A program made the position numbers and the translations under genes. Positions 42,608-50,557 of a DNA stretch of 64,000 nucleotides are shown piece by piece. Numbering within the stretch: position 1 is the stretch's first letter; each line of letters opens with the position of its first letter. The notes beneath the pieces are model-generated. The model ran no database searches. It was not told the DNA's origin and worked only from the letters and a program-made list of their open reading frames with translations. Source of the DNA: Leisingera methylohalidivorans DSM 14336 (GTDB lineage Bacteria > Pseudomonadota > Alphaproteobacteria > Rhodobacterales > Rhodobacteraceae); NCBI RefSeq assembly GCF_000511355.1, contig NC_023135.1, forward strand, positions 1,142,371-1,206,370, read 5' to 3'.

Positions 42608-45382
42608 ATGGCCAATACCCCTGATCCGCTTGCCAACAATCCGGCCATCCGGCAATGGGCCGAACGGTTTTACAGCCTCAAGGCCTGGACCATGCCGGAC
42701 CTCCCCGGTCCGGGCGATGAGGCAGTGGACAACCGGCGCAACGCGGCCCTGGCGGAACTGAACAAGATCACCATTCCCGCTGCCCTCAGCTCAGGCGCGC
42801 GGCGCAGCCTGGCAGGCGGGCGCAAGGCGCTGAAGAAGGAAATCCTCAGCGCGGATGAGGCGGGGGCGTTTGACAAGATCGACAGCGATATCTCGGACCT
42901 GGCCAGCCAGATCGCCGCGCAGCTGGATGTTGCCGCCGCGCGGGGCCTGGCGCAATCCGCCTTGGCCGCGGCGGAGGAGAAATTCGCATCGGTGCGCGAC
43001 AGCCTGGACCAGGGCGCCTTTACCTATGTGGAGGGCCTGATCAAGGCCGCGCAGAAAACCATGGCGGCCGCCGTCACGGACAAGGAATTTGCGGCGGTGG
43101 AGGCCACCGCCAAGGGTATTTCGGCCAAGGCAGAAGACGCCTGCAAATACGGCATCTATTTCGACACTTGGACGCACGCCACGCTGGCACTGATCAATCC
43201 GATGACAGGCGGCACAAAGGACGCCGCCGCAGCCGCCCGCAGCACCCAGATGAAATCCGCGGCCACCCATTCCAAGGCCGGGGACTTCGGCGCTGCCAGG
43301 TCGGCGCTGGAGGCCTGGAAAACCAATCTGGGCGATGAGGGCGATCTGGCGGAAGCACTCAGTTTCGCTGCGCTGATGGACGGCTACATGGCGAACACCC
43401 ATGACCGCTGCACGTTTATTCTGGCCAGCGCGGTTCCGGACGCCAGGGATTTCCGCAATCACCTGAAGAACGCCAAAAAGAAAGCCTATAAGGACCAGAA
43501 GTTTGCCGAGGCCAAGGCGCTGCTGCAGGAGCTGATCGACTACAGCTCCACGGAGCGCGGCAAGCTGGCCCGTTACATGCGCGGCTTTGACGGCTCCCTC
43601 AGAGCGGATGAGGGGTTCCGCAACGCTTTGACGGCAGCGGATACCAAGCAGAAATTCAAGGGCGCCAATGATCCCGCCGGCGCGCAGGCGGATCTGCAGG
43701 TCTGGGAAAAGGCCAACCGCGCCCTGATGCGCAAGAGCCACTCCAAACAGATCGTCAAGGCGCTGGAGGCGAAATACGACGCCCTGAAAAAGGTTCTGGC
43801 AGAGCCCGAGCTGAGCGACCTGACCGCAACCTGGAACGCGCATAAGCTTTTGGCGGATGATGACAAGTTCGACAAGAAAACCGGCGCGCCGCAGTACCAT
43901 GCCAAGCTGAGCCAGCTGTTCAAGCTGGAAAAGGTTGTGGACGGCCGGCGCGAAATGGCGCAGATCCTGACGCAATTCCCAGCGGCCGCCGCCTATGATT
44001 TCCACAAACCGGTGGCGGACAATATCACTGCGCAGAAATACCCCGAAGCCGTCAGCGCAGTGCCCGCGGCGCTGGCGCTTTTGCGTGCAATGCCGGGCTA
44101 TCTGACCACCAAAAAGGCTGCCGGCGATCTGCTTGCGGTGCTGCCCGGCGATGCGGATGCTTTGAAAAGCACGCTGGATGACGCGATCAAGGCCGCGGAA
44201 ATCACGGCCCGCGGCGGCGATCCCGCCAAGGCCACGGGTGATCTGCAAACGGTGCTGGATGGCACCGATTACATGGATCTCGTCCTGGCTATGGCGGATT
44301 ACCGGGGGAAGCTTGTCAAGGTCGAAAAAGAACACGCCCGGACCAAAAAATACCTGAAGCTGCCAGCGGCAGAGAGCAAACTGGACGAGGCGTTGCAGGC
44401 GGCCAGGGACCGGGCCGGGAAAGACAAGGAATACGGCGACGCTTTCCTGATGCTGGACACCCACGAAAAACTGCTGAAGACGGTCAAGCCGATGGCCACC
44501 GCCCGTTTCCAGGTGCAGGGCATTATTGCTGCGCTGAAACGGGCCGGGGTTGCGTCAAAGGAGCTGAAACCCTTCGAGGACAAGGCCGCGGCGGCTGAGG
44601 CTGAGGCAAAGAAACCGGATTTCGACAAGGCCGGAACCGCCTTTGATCAGGTCCGCAAGGAACTGGAAAAACTCAGCACCGAAGCGGCGGAAGCCTATGA
44701 AATGATGGACGGGGTTGGCAGCAACGCAGGCCATTCGCTCGACCGCCACGGGCCGGATGTCAGCGACGAGGATCTGATCACCCGCCTGAAAACCGGCAAG
44801 CCGCCCAATGCGCATTCCGACGACGAACGCTCCTTTACCGGCGCGTCGTCAAAATTCCACAGCCCGCAGGACTGGCTTTCAGGCCGCGAGATTGCCGCCG
44901 AAGCCGCATTGGCCAAGGGTGTGGACATCACTGAAACCGAAATGACTTTCACCGGCAATCCGCTGACGGATCCGGACGAAAGCGCGGATTTCACCGTCGA
45001 GCACGGCCGCCCGATCGATAAGGCCTATATCGGCCGCAAGAAACACCTGCGCTCCGATGACAGCGGCGAGCCGATCGCGGATAAGACCTATGAAAGCTTC
45101 GAGGAGGTCGAGGGCCTGACCCGCGCCTATGTGAACTTTATCTGGGAGCCGGAGCTGCTGCCTGCGGAAACCACCAACCATCCCGATCCCGCGACGGACT
45201 ACCCCGAGGAAAAAGCCCAGGATAACGCCGACTATGTGGCGAAATACACCATCCGGCACAACTCCGCCCCGGCCAAGATTCCGGGCCGCTGGGTGATGAT
45301 GCAGCAATACCCGGTCGCCGACGGCTGGGACAACGAAACCAAGACCTACACCAATGGCAATCCGGGGAACATGATCCCATGA
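42608..45382 (+). CDS. Large helical-repeat protein with a distinct C-terminal domain; candidate polymorphic toxin/effector
   Basis: 924 residues, no signal peptide or membrane segment. Residues 1-700 are Ala/Lys/Asp-rich and built of imperfect helical repeats, each with an A..A...KDF..A...L...L beat (for example SKAGDFGAARSALEAW, KDQKFAEAKALLQEL, KKPDFDKAGTAFDQV). From about 705 the composition changes abruptly: GHSLDRHGPDVSDEDLITRL (His-709, Arg-713, His-714), SSKFHSPQDW (747-756) and a long polar, Asp/Glu/Pro/Tyr-rich tail to MIP. H-x(n)-R-H followed by an SS-x-F turn recalls secreted BECR/RNase-like toxin domains, but this is only by eye. ATGA overlap with the next gene. Function not established. 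Confidence 0.6.
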   Translation: MANTPDPLANNPAIRQWAERFYSLKAWTMPDLPGPGDEAVDNRRNAALAELNKITIPAALSSGARRSLAGGRKALKKEILSADEAGAFDKIDSDISDLASQIAAQLDVAAARGLAQSALAAAEEKFASVRDSLDQGAFTYVEGLIKAAQKTMAAAVTDKEFAAVEATAKGISAKAEDACKYGIYFDTWTHATLALINPMTGGTKDAAAAARSTQMKSAATHSKAGDFGAARSALEAWKTNLGDEGDLAEALSFAALMDGYMANTHDRCTFILASAVPDARDFRNHLKNAKKKAYKDQKFAEAKALLQELIDYSSTERGKLARYMRGFDGSLRADEGFRNALTAADTKQKFKGANDPAGAQADLQVWEKANRALMRKSHSKQIVKALEAKYDALKKVLAEPELSDLTATWNAHKLLADDDKFDKKTGAPQYHAKLSQLFKLEKVVDGRREMAQILTQFPAAAAYDFHKPVADNITAQKYPEAVSAVPAALALLRAMPGYLTTKKAAGDLLAVLPGDADALKSTLDDAIKAAEITARGGDPAKATGDLQTVLDGTDYMDLVLAMADYRGKLVKVEKEHARTKKYLKLPAAESKLDEALQAARDRAGKDKEYGDAFLMLDTHEKLLKTVKPMATARFQVQGIIAALKRAGVASKELKPFEDKAAAAEAEAKKPDFDKAGTAFDQVRKELEKLSTEAAEAYEMMDGVGSNAGHSLDRHGPDVSDEDLITRLKTGKPPNAHSDDERSFTGASSKFHSPQDWLSGREIAAEAALAKGVDITETEMTFTGNPLTDPDESADFTVEHGRPIDKAYIGRKKHLRSDDSGEPIADKTYESFEEVEGLTRAYVNFIWEPELLPAETTNHPDPATDYPEEKAQDNADYVAKYTIRHNSAPAKIPGRWVMMQQYPVADGWDNETKTYTNGNPGNMIP

Positions 45383-45762
45383 AAATCCGCAAGGAACTGA
45401 TCGCAGGCTACACGCGGCTTCTGACCATGGGCCGGGCGGTGAACGCGCCCGATCCGATGGCCGATCTGGCCCAGTTCGACGCCGACATCCGCAGCATGCA
45501 CAAACGCGCCTACAAAGAGGGCAACCTCGACTGGCTGCGGCTGGCGCTGGATTCGCTGATCGCCAATCCACGCGGCCGCATCGGCCAGTTTGCAGGCCAG
45601 CAATACCCCTTTGACGAGGCCGAGCTGCAGGCGCTGTTCCGCCGTGCCTACGGAATGATCTGGCCGGATCAGCCGCTGTCCGAACCGGGCGACGAAGCGG
45701 ATCTCGATTTTGTGGAAATGAGCGCTGAGGACTGGGATGCCTTCACCGGCAACGCCAGCTAG
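45379..45762 (+). CDS. Small acidic protein coupled to the repeat protein; candidate immunity protein
   Basis: 127 residues starting in the ATGA overlap with the 924-residue gene, so translation is almost surely coupled. It has a short basic start (MKIRKELIAGYTRLLTMGRA), helices around DLAQFDADIRSMHKRAYK and DWLRLALDSLIANPRG, then an acidic tail (PGDEADLDFVEMSAEDWDAF). No signal peptide or known motif. The position right behind a gene with a switch-like C-terminal domain and the size are those of immunity proteins; this is inference. It could equally be an adaptor or chaperone. Confidence 0.6.
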   Translation: MKIRKELIAGYTRLLTMGRAVNAPDPMADLAQFDADIRSMHKRAYKEGNLDWLRLALDSLIANPRGRIGQFAGQQYPFDEAELQALFRRAYGMIWPDQPLSEPGDEADLDFVEMSAEDWDAFTGNAS

Positions 45763-45784
45763 GAGCCAGCTTAGGAGACCTGCC

Positions 45785-46993
45785 ATGCCTGATCAGGCTT
45801 TTGATGCGGACGCTGTCCTGAAACTTCTGAAAAAGGCTAAGGCCTCCGGCAAGGCGCTGCCTTTCGCCTTCGGCCTTGCGGGCAAGCCGGAAGACTGCGG
45901 GCTGATGATCGACCTGCGCAAGCCCGGCAAAGTGCTGCGCGGCGACATGAAAAAGGCCCCGGCGATCAAGAAGTCCTGCTTCGGCACCCTGCGGGTCGAG
46001 GAGAACGAGGTTCTCCTGCAGCCGGAAAAGCCGCTGAAGGGCATCGTCAAGCAGCTGAAGAAAAAATTCATGAAAGAGGGCATGGTCAAATTCAAGCCGG
46101 TCCTGATCGGGCCCGACGGCAGCATCATCGATGAAGAAAGCCTGCCGGATGACGGCGCAGAGTCGCCTGAAGCCGGCGCGCCGGCACCGGCGGATGATGG
46201 AGCGGCAGCCGCATTGAAACAGCGCATCGCCGCCGCCGCGGAGGCGGTCAAGGCGCTGGGCAACCCGGATCTGGCGGGCAAGCTCGCGCCGGAGATCAAG
46301 GCCAGCGTGAAATTGCTGGGGCAGGGCGATCACGACGGTTGCGCCGCACGGCTTGACCGGCTGGAGGCCGCACTGGCCAAGCTGCAAGCCCAGCCGAAAT
46401 CCGCCCCGGCGGATCCGGAGCAGGCTGCCAAGCTCTCCAAACTGCTGACCGCACAGGCCGCCAGGATCAAATCCCTGCCGCCAGAACAGGCCGCCCCTTT
46501 GGCCGAACAGGCCCGCGCCATTGCCGCCAGCCTGAAATCAGGCGCCTTGCCCGCGGCCGCCGATGGGCTGAAAGCGCTGATCAGGGCGCTGGACACTCCT
46601 GCCGGGGACACGGTGCCGCCAGCCGACCCGATGGAGATCTGGCAGGCTGCCAAGGAAGATGTGGACCGCGGCATCTCCAGCCTTCAGGACGCGCTGAAAT
46701 CCCAGAACCACCCGGTGCTGGCGCAAATCGCCGATGCCGGCCTGCCGGGCGTCACCGATGGCAATCAGACCGCGCTGATGAAGGCGCTGTTCGAGATGAA
46801 ATCCGCCACCGGCGAGGCCCGCAAAAAAGCCGCACAGGCGCTGCTGGCCCAGATTGCCGCCTACTTGAAGTTCCTCAAGGATGATCCGGTGATCGCCATG
46901 GTCGAAGACAATCCTTTCGGCGTGAAAGCCCCGGTCAAGACTCCGCTGACAAATGCCCTGCGGCAAATGGCCGAGATCGCCAAAGCCGCCTGA
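45785..46993 (+). CDS. Lys/Ala-rich repeat protein with an unrecognised N-terminal domain
   Basis: 402 residues, 22 bp after the small acidic gene. Residues 1-115 form a compact alpha/beta domain (LPFAFGLAGKPEDCGLMIDL; KKSCFGTLRVEENEVLLQP; KGIVKQLKKKFMKEGMVKFK) ending in a strand with Gly-Pro-Asp-Gly. Residues 125-145 are an acidic Pro/Ala linker. The rest is three helical repeats of about 60-90 residues (IAAAAEAVKALGNPDLAGKL; LTAQAARIKSLPPEQAAPLA; DRGISSLQDALKSQ) in the style of the 924-residue neighbour. No signal peptide. I do not recognise the family; the shared repeat style suggests all three genes form one system. Confidence 0.6.
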   Translation: MPDQAFDADAVLKLLKKAKASGKALPFAFGLAGKPEDCGLMIDLRKPGKVLRGDMKKAPAIKKSCFGTLRVEENEVLLQPEKPLKGIVKQLKKKFMKEGMVKFKPVLIGPDGSIIDEESLPDDGAESPEAGAPAPADDGAAAALKQRIAAAAEAVKALGNPDLAGKLAPEIKASVKLLGQGDHDGCAARLDRLEAALAKLQAQPKSAPADPEQAAKLSKLLTAQAARIKSLPPEQAAPLAEQARAIAASLKSGALPAAADGLKALIRALDTPAGDTVPPADPMEIWQAAKEDVDRGISSLQDALKSQNHPVLAQIADAGLPGVTDGNQTALMKALFEMKSATGEARKKAAQALLAQIAAYLKFLKDDPVIAMVEDNPFGVKAPVKTPLTNALRQMAEIAKAA

Positions 46994-47040
46994 GGACGCA
47001 CCTCCGGCCGCGGGCAGGGGGCCGGAAACCGGGCTACGGA

Positions 47041-47093
47041 TTTGCTGATTTGCAGATTTGCGCCATCCGTATGCAAAAGATTTGCAAATTTGC
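47041..47093. promoter_or_regulatory. Cluster of TTTGC/TTTGCAAA sites in front of pccB
   Basis: TTTGC occurs at 47041, 47049 and 47057 (8-bp steps), GCAAA at 47073-47077, the full TTTGCAAA at 47081-47088 and TTTGC again at 47089-47093. All lie 70-120 bp before the pccB ATG. The same motif precedes the ScfR-family gene, so this is very probably its operator. Whether it activates or represses cannot be seen. Confidence 0.8.
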
Positions 47094-47161
47094 GATAATG
47101 TCCTTTGGCTTCGCTGCAGCGCAATATATGGTCGCGGAGAAATCTACAGGGGACATGTGCC

Positions 47162-48694
47162 ATGAAAGACATTCTTTCCGAGCTGGAAGACCGCCGCCAG
47201 GACGCGCGGCTGGGCGGCGGCCAGCGCCGCATCGACGCACAGCACGGCCGCGGCAAGCTGACAGCCCGCGAACGGATCGAACTTTTGCTGGACGAGGACA
47301 GCTTTGAAGAGTTCGACATGTTCATCAGCCACCGCTGCACCGATTTCGGCATGGAAGACAACAAGCCGGCAGGCGACGGCGTGGTCACCGGCTGGGGGAC
47401 GATCAATGGCCGCCAGGTCTATGTCTTCAGCCAGGACTTCACCGTGCTGGGCGGCTCGGTCTCGGCAACCCATGCCCAGAAGATTTGCAAAATCATGGAT
47501 ATGGCGGTGCAGAACGGCGCCCCGGTGATCGGCATCAACGATTCCGGCGGCGCCCGGATCCAGGAAGGTGTCGATGCGCTGGCCGGCTATGCCGAGATTT
47601 TCCAGCGCAACATCATGGCCTCCGGCGTGATCCCGCAGATCTCCGTCATCATGGGCCCCTGTGCCGGCGGTGCGGTTTATTCCCCGGCGATGACCGACTT
47701 TATCTTCATGGTCAAGGACACCTCCTACATGTTCGTGACCGGCCCGGACGTGGTGAAAACCGTGACCAACGAGGTGGTGACTGCCGAAGAGCTGGGCGGC
47801 GCCTCCACCCACACAAAGAAGTCCAGCGTCGCCGACGGCGCCTTTGAAAACGATGTCGAAGCGCTGGCCGAAGTCCGCCGCCTGGTCGATTTCCTGCCGC
47901 TCAACAATCAGGAAAAGCCGCCGGTGCGGCCGTTCTTTGATGAACCCGGCCGGATCGAGACCAGTCTTGATACCCTGATCCCGGAAAACCCCAACAGCCC
48001 CTATGACATGAAGGAGCTGATCACCAAGATCGCGGATGAGGGCGACTTCTACGAAATCCAGGAGGATTTCGCCAAGAACATCATCACCGGCTTCATCCGG
48101 CTCGAAGGCCAGACCGTCGGCGTTGTCGCCAACCAGCCGATGGTGCTGGCGGGCTGCCTCGACATCGACTCCTCCCGCAAGGCGGCGCGTTTCGTGCGCT
48201 TCTGCGACTGTTTCGAGATCCCGATCCTGACCTTCGTCGACGTGCCGGGCTTCCTGCCGGGCACTTCCCAGGAATACGGCGGCGTCATCAAGCACGGTGC
48301 AAAACTGCTGTTTGCCTATGGCGAAGCCACCGTGCCCAAGGTCACCGTGATCACCCGCAAGGCCTATGGCGGCGCCTATGACGTGATGGCCTCCAAGCAC
48401 CTGCGCGGCGATTTCAACTATGCCTGGCCGACCGCCGAGATCGCGGTGATGGGTGCCAAGGGCGCCACCGAGATCATCCACCGCGCCGATCTGAACGATC
48501 CCGAGAAGATCGCCCAGAAAACCGCGGAGTATGAAGACCGTTTCGCCAACCCCTTCGTGGCGGCAGAGCGCGGCTTCATCGACGAGGTGATCATGCCCCA
48601 GTCCACCCGCCGCCGTGTCTCCCGCGCCTTTGCCTCCTTGCGCGGCAAGCAGCTGAAGAACCCGTGGAAGAAACACGACAACATTCCGCTCTGA
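47162..48694 (+). CDS. pccB: Propionyl-CoA carboxylase beta subunit
   Basis: A 510-residue carboxyltransferase that moves CO2 from carboxybiotin to propionyl-CoA, giving methylmalonyl-Co[41 protein letters not shown] (acyl-CoA oxyanion loop) and [17 protein letters not shown] are the N-terminal half marks; [20 protein letters not shown] and [16 protein letters not shown] the C-terminal half. ATG 47162 gives the standard start [12 protein letters not shown]; the frame is open to 47105. A cluster of TTTGCAAA-type sites lies upstream, and one more TTTGCAAA occurs in the coding part at 47484-47491. Confidence 0.97.
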   Translation: MKDILSELEDRRQDARLGGGQRRIDAQHGRGKLTARERIELLLDEDSFEEFDMFISHRCTDFGMEDNKPAGDGVVTGWGTINGRQVYVFSQDFTVLGGSVSATHAQKICKIMDMAVQNGAPVIGINDSGGARIQEGVDALAGYAEIFQRNIMASGVIPQISVIMGPCAGGAVYSPAMTDFIFMVKDTSYMFVTGPDVVKTVTNEVVTAEELGGASTHTKKSSVADGAFENDVEALAEVRRLVDFLPLNNQEKPPVRPFFDEPGRIETSLDTLIPENPNSPYDMKELITKIADEGDFYEIQEDFAKNIITGFIRLEGQTVGVVANQPMVLAGCLDIDSSRKAARFVRFCDCFEIPILTFVDVPGFLPGTSQEYGGVIKHGAKLLFAYGEATVPKVTVITRKAYGGAYDVMASKHLRGDFNYAWPTAEIAVMGAKGATEIIHRADLNDPEKIAQKTAEYEDRFANPFVAAERGFIDEVIMPQSTRRRVSRAFASLRGKQLKNPWKKHDNIPL

Positions 48695-48706
48695 GGCAAG
48701 TGCTGA

Positions 48707-48759
48707 GCGGGGGCAGACAGCCCCCGCACCCCCGGGAATATTTGTGACCAGAAAGAAGA
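48707..48759. repeat. Interspersed intergenic repeat, copy B
   Basis: Hairpin GCGGGGGC (48707-48714)/GCCCCCGC (48720-48727), loop AGACA, then CACCCCCGGGAATATTTGTG and ACCAGAAAGAAG to 48759. The reverse complement matches copy A at 24295-24359 (CTTCTTTCTGGTC-CAAATA-TCC-GGGGGTG). It lies 13 bp after the pccB stop, and its end overlaps the extended frame of the next gene. Confidence 0.78.
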
Positions 48760-48773
48760 GGGAGGCTTCGGAT

Positions 48774-49202
48774 TTGTCCAGCAGCGGTTGGCATATCACG
48801 CGGAAAGACGGGGGGCTGACGCTGTCGCGCCGCCTGCCTGCACGCTTTGATGTGGCGGCGGAAACCCTGCTGCCGCAGGCGGACCCGCAGCGTCTGGCGC
48901 ATCAGATCCGCCAGGACCTCTGGCGGCGGCTGCAGCGTTTGCGCGGCTTCTCCCCGGTGGTGGAAATCACACCTGAGGGGCAGGGGCTGCGGGTCCGCGC
49001 GGGCGGGCAAGTGCTGGGCCGGGTGCCTTCCAATGCCGCCGGGCTGATCGCTGATGTGCTGGAAAACCCGGCCAACCGGACCCGCTGGCTGCGCCACGCG
49101 GCGCCGCGCCGGGACAGGACATGCCCGCAAACCGGCCCGAAAACGAATAATACGCCCGGAATTGCGGCAAAATTTGACATGAAGAGCGAATCAGTTTCAT
49201 GA
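48774..49202 (+). CDS. Conserved unknown protein between pccB and pccA
   Basis: About 142 residues. The frame is open from GTG 48744, but that codon lies inside the interspersed repeat; TTG 48774 has GGGAGG (48760-48765) at good spacing and is preferred. Residues about 10-110 form one basic domain: WHITRKDGGLTLSRRLPARF, then a helix LAHQIRQDLWRRLQRLRGFS and strands VVEITPEGQGLRVRAGGQ. The tail is short and polar. Such a protein recurs next to pcc genes in roseobacters from memory, without a known role. It overlaps the DUF6497 gene by 4 bp. Confidence 0.68.
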   Translation: MSSSGWHITRKDGGLTLSRRLPARFDVAAETLLPQADPQRLAHQIRQDLWRRLQRLRGFSPVVEITPEGQGLRVRAGGQVLGRVPSNAAGLIADVLENPANRTRWLRHAAPRRDRTCPQTGPKTNNTPGIAAKFDMKSESVS

Positions 49203-49693
49203 TCCGCGTCAGCCGGAATCAGACAGCGCGCGCGTTCAGCGCTGCGCCAGCAGCCCCGGCCGGAGGAGCCCGGATAACCGGGGGCCGGGGCTGCGGATAT
49301 CTGGCGGTTGTCCCCTTTGCATTATCAGCCCTGTCGGTTGCTGCCGCCGAGCCGGTTGCGGTGCCGTCAGGCCAGCCCGTGACCCTCGCCGAGGTGCTGC
49401 TGGACGAGGCGGCCGGGCAGGCAGGCGAAACCTGGGCGCGGTTCCGCTTCCTGGCGCCGGAAATTGCCCGCGGCAGCGGCTCTGTCGGCTATGAGGCGGC
49501 GGCGCCCGACATGGACCACCTCTGCGAGACCCTGGCGCTGCCTTACCTGGCCGAACAGGATCTGACCGCGGCGCGGGTGGTGATTTCGCTCTCGGACCGG
49601 GCGGTGCCGTTCGGGGCGCAGGACCCTGCCGCCACCCAGTTTTTCGAGGCTTACCGCCCCGACAGCGCGGCCTGCATTTGGGAGGCTTTCTGA
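49199..49693 (+). CDS. DUF6497 family exported protein
   Basis: 164 residues. After a basic, low-complexity start comes a hydrophobic leader (LAVVPFALSALSVAAAEP, about 34-51), so export is likely. The mature part has VPSGQPVTLAEVLLDEAAG, WARFRFLAPEIAR, MDHLCETLALPYLAEQ and RVVISLSDRAVPFG, matching DUF6497 of Rhodobacteraceae from memory, and ends with PDSAACIWEAF. Two cysteines (LC, AACIW) may pair. Function unknown. It begins in the ATGA overlap with the preceding gene. Confidence 0.72.
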   Translation: MIRVSRNQTARAFSAAPAAPAGGARITGGRGCGYLAVVPFALSALSVAAAEPVAVPSGQPVTLAEVLLDEAAGQAGETWARFRFLAPEIARGSGSVGYEAAAPDMDHLCETLALPYLAEQDLTAARVVISLSDRAVPFGAQDPAATQFFEAYRPDSAACIWEAF

Positions 49694-49907
49694 TGCATCC
49701 ACAACATCTTGCGGGAAGAACTTCAGATCGGCGGATTCTTGCGGCATTGCAGCCACAGCGCCGCCAATTGCCGCGATTCGCATGTGACTCGGACGCAAAC
49801 CCGGCTATCCTTGGTGCGGGCAGCCCGCGGGCTGCCTTCACATTGAGGTTGAGGCACGCGGCGGGCCACGCCCCCGCAGGTTTCGCTTTTTTTATCAGGA
49901 GACAGAA

Positions 49908-50048
49908 ATGTCCAAGAGCATCAAGCTTATCGCCCTGGCAGGCCTGCTGGCTGCCGTCACTGCCTGCGCCCAGCAGGAAGAAGAGTTTGTCGTGGTCGAG
50001 CCCGAGCCGATCTCGCAGGAGCCGGAATTCACCGGCAAGTACAAGTAA
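49908..50048 (+). CDS. 46-residue lipoprotein
   Basis: A very small predicted lipoprotein with a leader MSKSIKLIALAGLLAAVTAC: basic start, hydrophobic core and a Cys at residue 20. The mature part is only 27 residues and acidic (QQEEEFVVVEPEPISQEPEF). AGGAGA lies 7 bp upstream of ATG 49908 and a hairpin follows, so it looks like a real monocistronic gene. No family named; a similar short acidic lipoprotein is found near pccA in other roseobacters from memory. Confidence 0.72.
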   Translation: MSKSIKLIALAGLLAAVTACAQQEEEFVVVEPEPISQEPEFTGKYK

Positions 50049-50055
50049 CGACCAC

Positions 50056-50083
50056 AAGGGTCCGGCCCTGCGGCCGGCCCTTA
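50056..50083 (+). terminator. Hairpin after the 46-residue lipoprotein gene
   Basis: AAGGGTCCGGCC (50056-50067) pairs with GGCCGGCCCTT (50072-50082), one bulged T, loop CTGC. Only two T follow, so it may terminate weakly or stabilise the message. Confidence 0.5.
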
Positions 50084-50117
50084 CCCGCCCGCAGGGTGCC
50101 GGACAGGAGGCACCCAA

Positions 50118-50462
50118 ATGCTGAAACACCGCGGGTTTCCGGGCCGTATGCCCGGCACCGATTTCCAATTCACCGTCCGCCGCCCCAATCCCAAGGGGGT
50201 CACGCCGCTGACCCGGCGCGAGCGCTACCGCGACCGCAAGAACGTCGACCGCCGCGTCGATGCCACCTTCATGCGGGCGCTGTGGGAGCAGTTCGGCGAT
50301 CAGCCGTTCGAGCGCGGCAATCTGGACGCCGGCCGTCTGAGCTGGCTGTTCGGCCGCGAAGTGATCCCGGCCGAGGATCCGTTTGACCCCGCCAGTTACG
50401 AGGCGCTGCTGGTCATTGACGAGGCGGTGGCGCGCGCCTCCTTCCCGGACGCGTTCGACTGA
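50118..50462 (+). CDS. Conserved unknown protein of the pcc region
   Basis: 114 residues with an excellent AGGAGG ribosome-binding site. The start is basic (MLKHRGFPGRMPGTDFQFTV; TRRERYRDRKNVDRRVDATF) and the second half acidic with a helical region (FMRALWEQFGDQPFERGNLD; EALLVIDEAVARASFPDAFD). No signal peptide, cysteine or known motif. Function unknown. It is convergent with the porin gene and lies between pccB and pccA with the other small genes. Confidence 0.7.
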   Translation: MLKHRGFPGRMPGTDFQFTVRRPNPKGVTPLTRRERYRDRKNVDRRVDATFMRALWEQFGDQPFERGNLDAGRLSWLFGREVIPAEDPFDPASYEALLVIDEAVARASFPDAFD

Positions 50463-50557
50463 TGCCGCGGCCCCGGGCGCATATCACGGTTCAGGCACCG
50501 CGGAGCTTTCCGCGATGCCTGCCGCTGCGTCCGGGGCGCCGCCCGTCCGCTGTCCTG

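Noticed and set aside
42791..44464. 557-codon minus-strand frame inside the repeat protein gene
   Set aside because: Shadow of the 924-residue gene; no start signal, and its composition mirrors the antisense of Lys/Ala-rich codons.
47105..47161. Extended N-terminus of pccB
   Set aside because: The additional 19 codons lie in the promoter region with the regulator sites; [12 protein letters not shown] is the family start.
48744..48773. GTG 48744 as start of the gene after pccB
   Set aside because: It lies inside an interspersed repeat and has no ribosome-binding site; TTG 48774 behind GGGAGG is more plausible.
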